Assembly: GCF_017873435.1 (NCBI RefSeq)
Contig: NZ_JAGGKG010000002.1
Coordinates: 305,767 to 369,766, forward strand
Direction of reading: 5' to 3'
Length of the DNA stretch: 64,000 nucleotides
Origin: Paenibacillus turicensis
Lineage (GTDB): Bacteria > Bacillota > Bacilli > Paenibacillales > Paenibacillaceae
Positions 63,961-64,000 of the stretch are shown piece by piece. The position numbers were made by a program, and so were the translations under genes. The notes beneath the pieces are model-generated. The model saw only the letters and a list, made by a program, of their open reading frames with translations, was not told the origin of the DNA and did no database searches. The first letter of the stretch is position 1. Every line of letters begins with the position of its first letter.

Positions 63961-64000
63961 ATCCCCTCTGTTTCTAAACTCTGAGGGGATAATTTTTTAT
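63961..64000 (+). terminator. Intrinsic terminator near the right edge
   Basis: ATCCCCTC (63961-63968) and GAGGGGAT (63983-63990) form an 8-bp stem followed by AATTTTTTAT. It lies 110 bp after the lipoprotein stop; it may end that transcript. Confidence 0.7.

Overview
The window looks like chromosomal DNA from an AT-leaning, flagellated, endospore-former-type Firmicute of the Bacillales, most likely a Paenibacillus relative. The reasons are a PolC-type replicase, Bacillus-like gene order (polC-proS-rseP-dxr-cdsA-uppS-frr-pyrH-tsf-rpsB, then a complete fla/che operon, hslUV, trmFO, topA, dprA, rnhB, rbgA, rplS), CheC/CheD/FliY chemotaxis parts, TTG and GTG starts behind strong GGAGG sites, and the archaeal-type short ProRS. 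The assignment is inferred from content and order only. Almost everything from 1 to about 51.2 kb is read on the minus strand.

Region 1 (1-12.4 kb) is the essential housekeeping block. Transcribed right to left, it holds ribosomal protein S2 and EF-Ts, UMP kinase, ribosome recycling factor, undecaprenyl-PP synthase, CDP-diglyceride synthase, DXP reductoisomerase, the site-2 protease RseP, prolyl-tRNA synthetase and the 5' four-fifths of polC. A strong promoter precedes rpsB, and terminator-like hairpins sit between rpsB/tsf, tsf/pyrH, frr/uppS and proS/polC.

Region 2 (12.4-44.4 kb) is one long flagellar/chemotaxis operon: flgB-flgC-fliE-fliF-fliG-fliH-fliI-fliJ-ylxF-fliK-flgD-(TIGR02530-like)-flgE-flbD-fliL-fliM-fliY-cheY-fliO-fliP-fliQ-fliR-flhB-flhA-flhF-flhG-cheB-cheA-cheW-cheC-cheD-(membrane protein)-sigD-FapA-like-(small polar protein)-(SwrB-position protein)-(MltG-like anchor protein). 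Many neighbours overlap by ATGA, which suggests translational coupling. The order builds rod, MS ring, C ring, export ATPase, hook, export gate, then signalling and the late sigma factor. The 457-bp region in front of flgB carries the hslU terminator, a 13-nt direct repeat resembling CodY boxes, and a weak SigD-like promoter; codY itself is absent from its usual place.

Region 3 (44.4-59.9 kb) holds hslU, hslV, trmFO, topA and dprA (minus), then comM and a frameshifted alpha/beta hydrolase (plus), then yraN, an FlhB-C-terminal-like protein, a FliK-like protein, rnhB, rbgA, signal peptidase I and rplS with an L19-type leader and its own promoter (minus). The sucCD genes that sit beside dprA in B. 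subtilis are not here; comM and the hydrolase occupy that spot.

Region 4 (59.9-64 kb) is accessory: a secreted beta-propeller-like protein, a PepE-type peptidase, a small secreted snapalysin/matrixin-like metalloprotease with an altered zinc motif, a 153-bp MITE-like element and a lipoprotein of unknown role, ending in a terminator and a possible IS end. No tRNA, rRNA or CRISPR array was seen.
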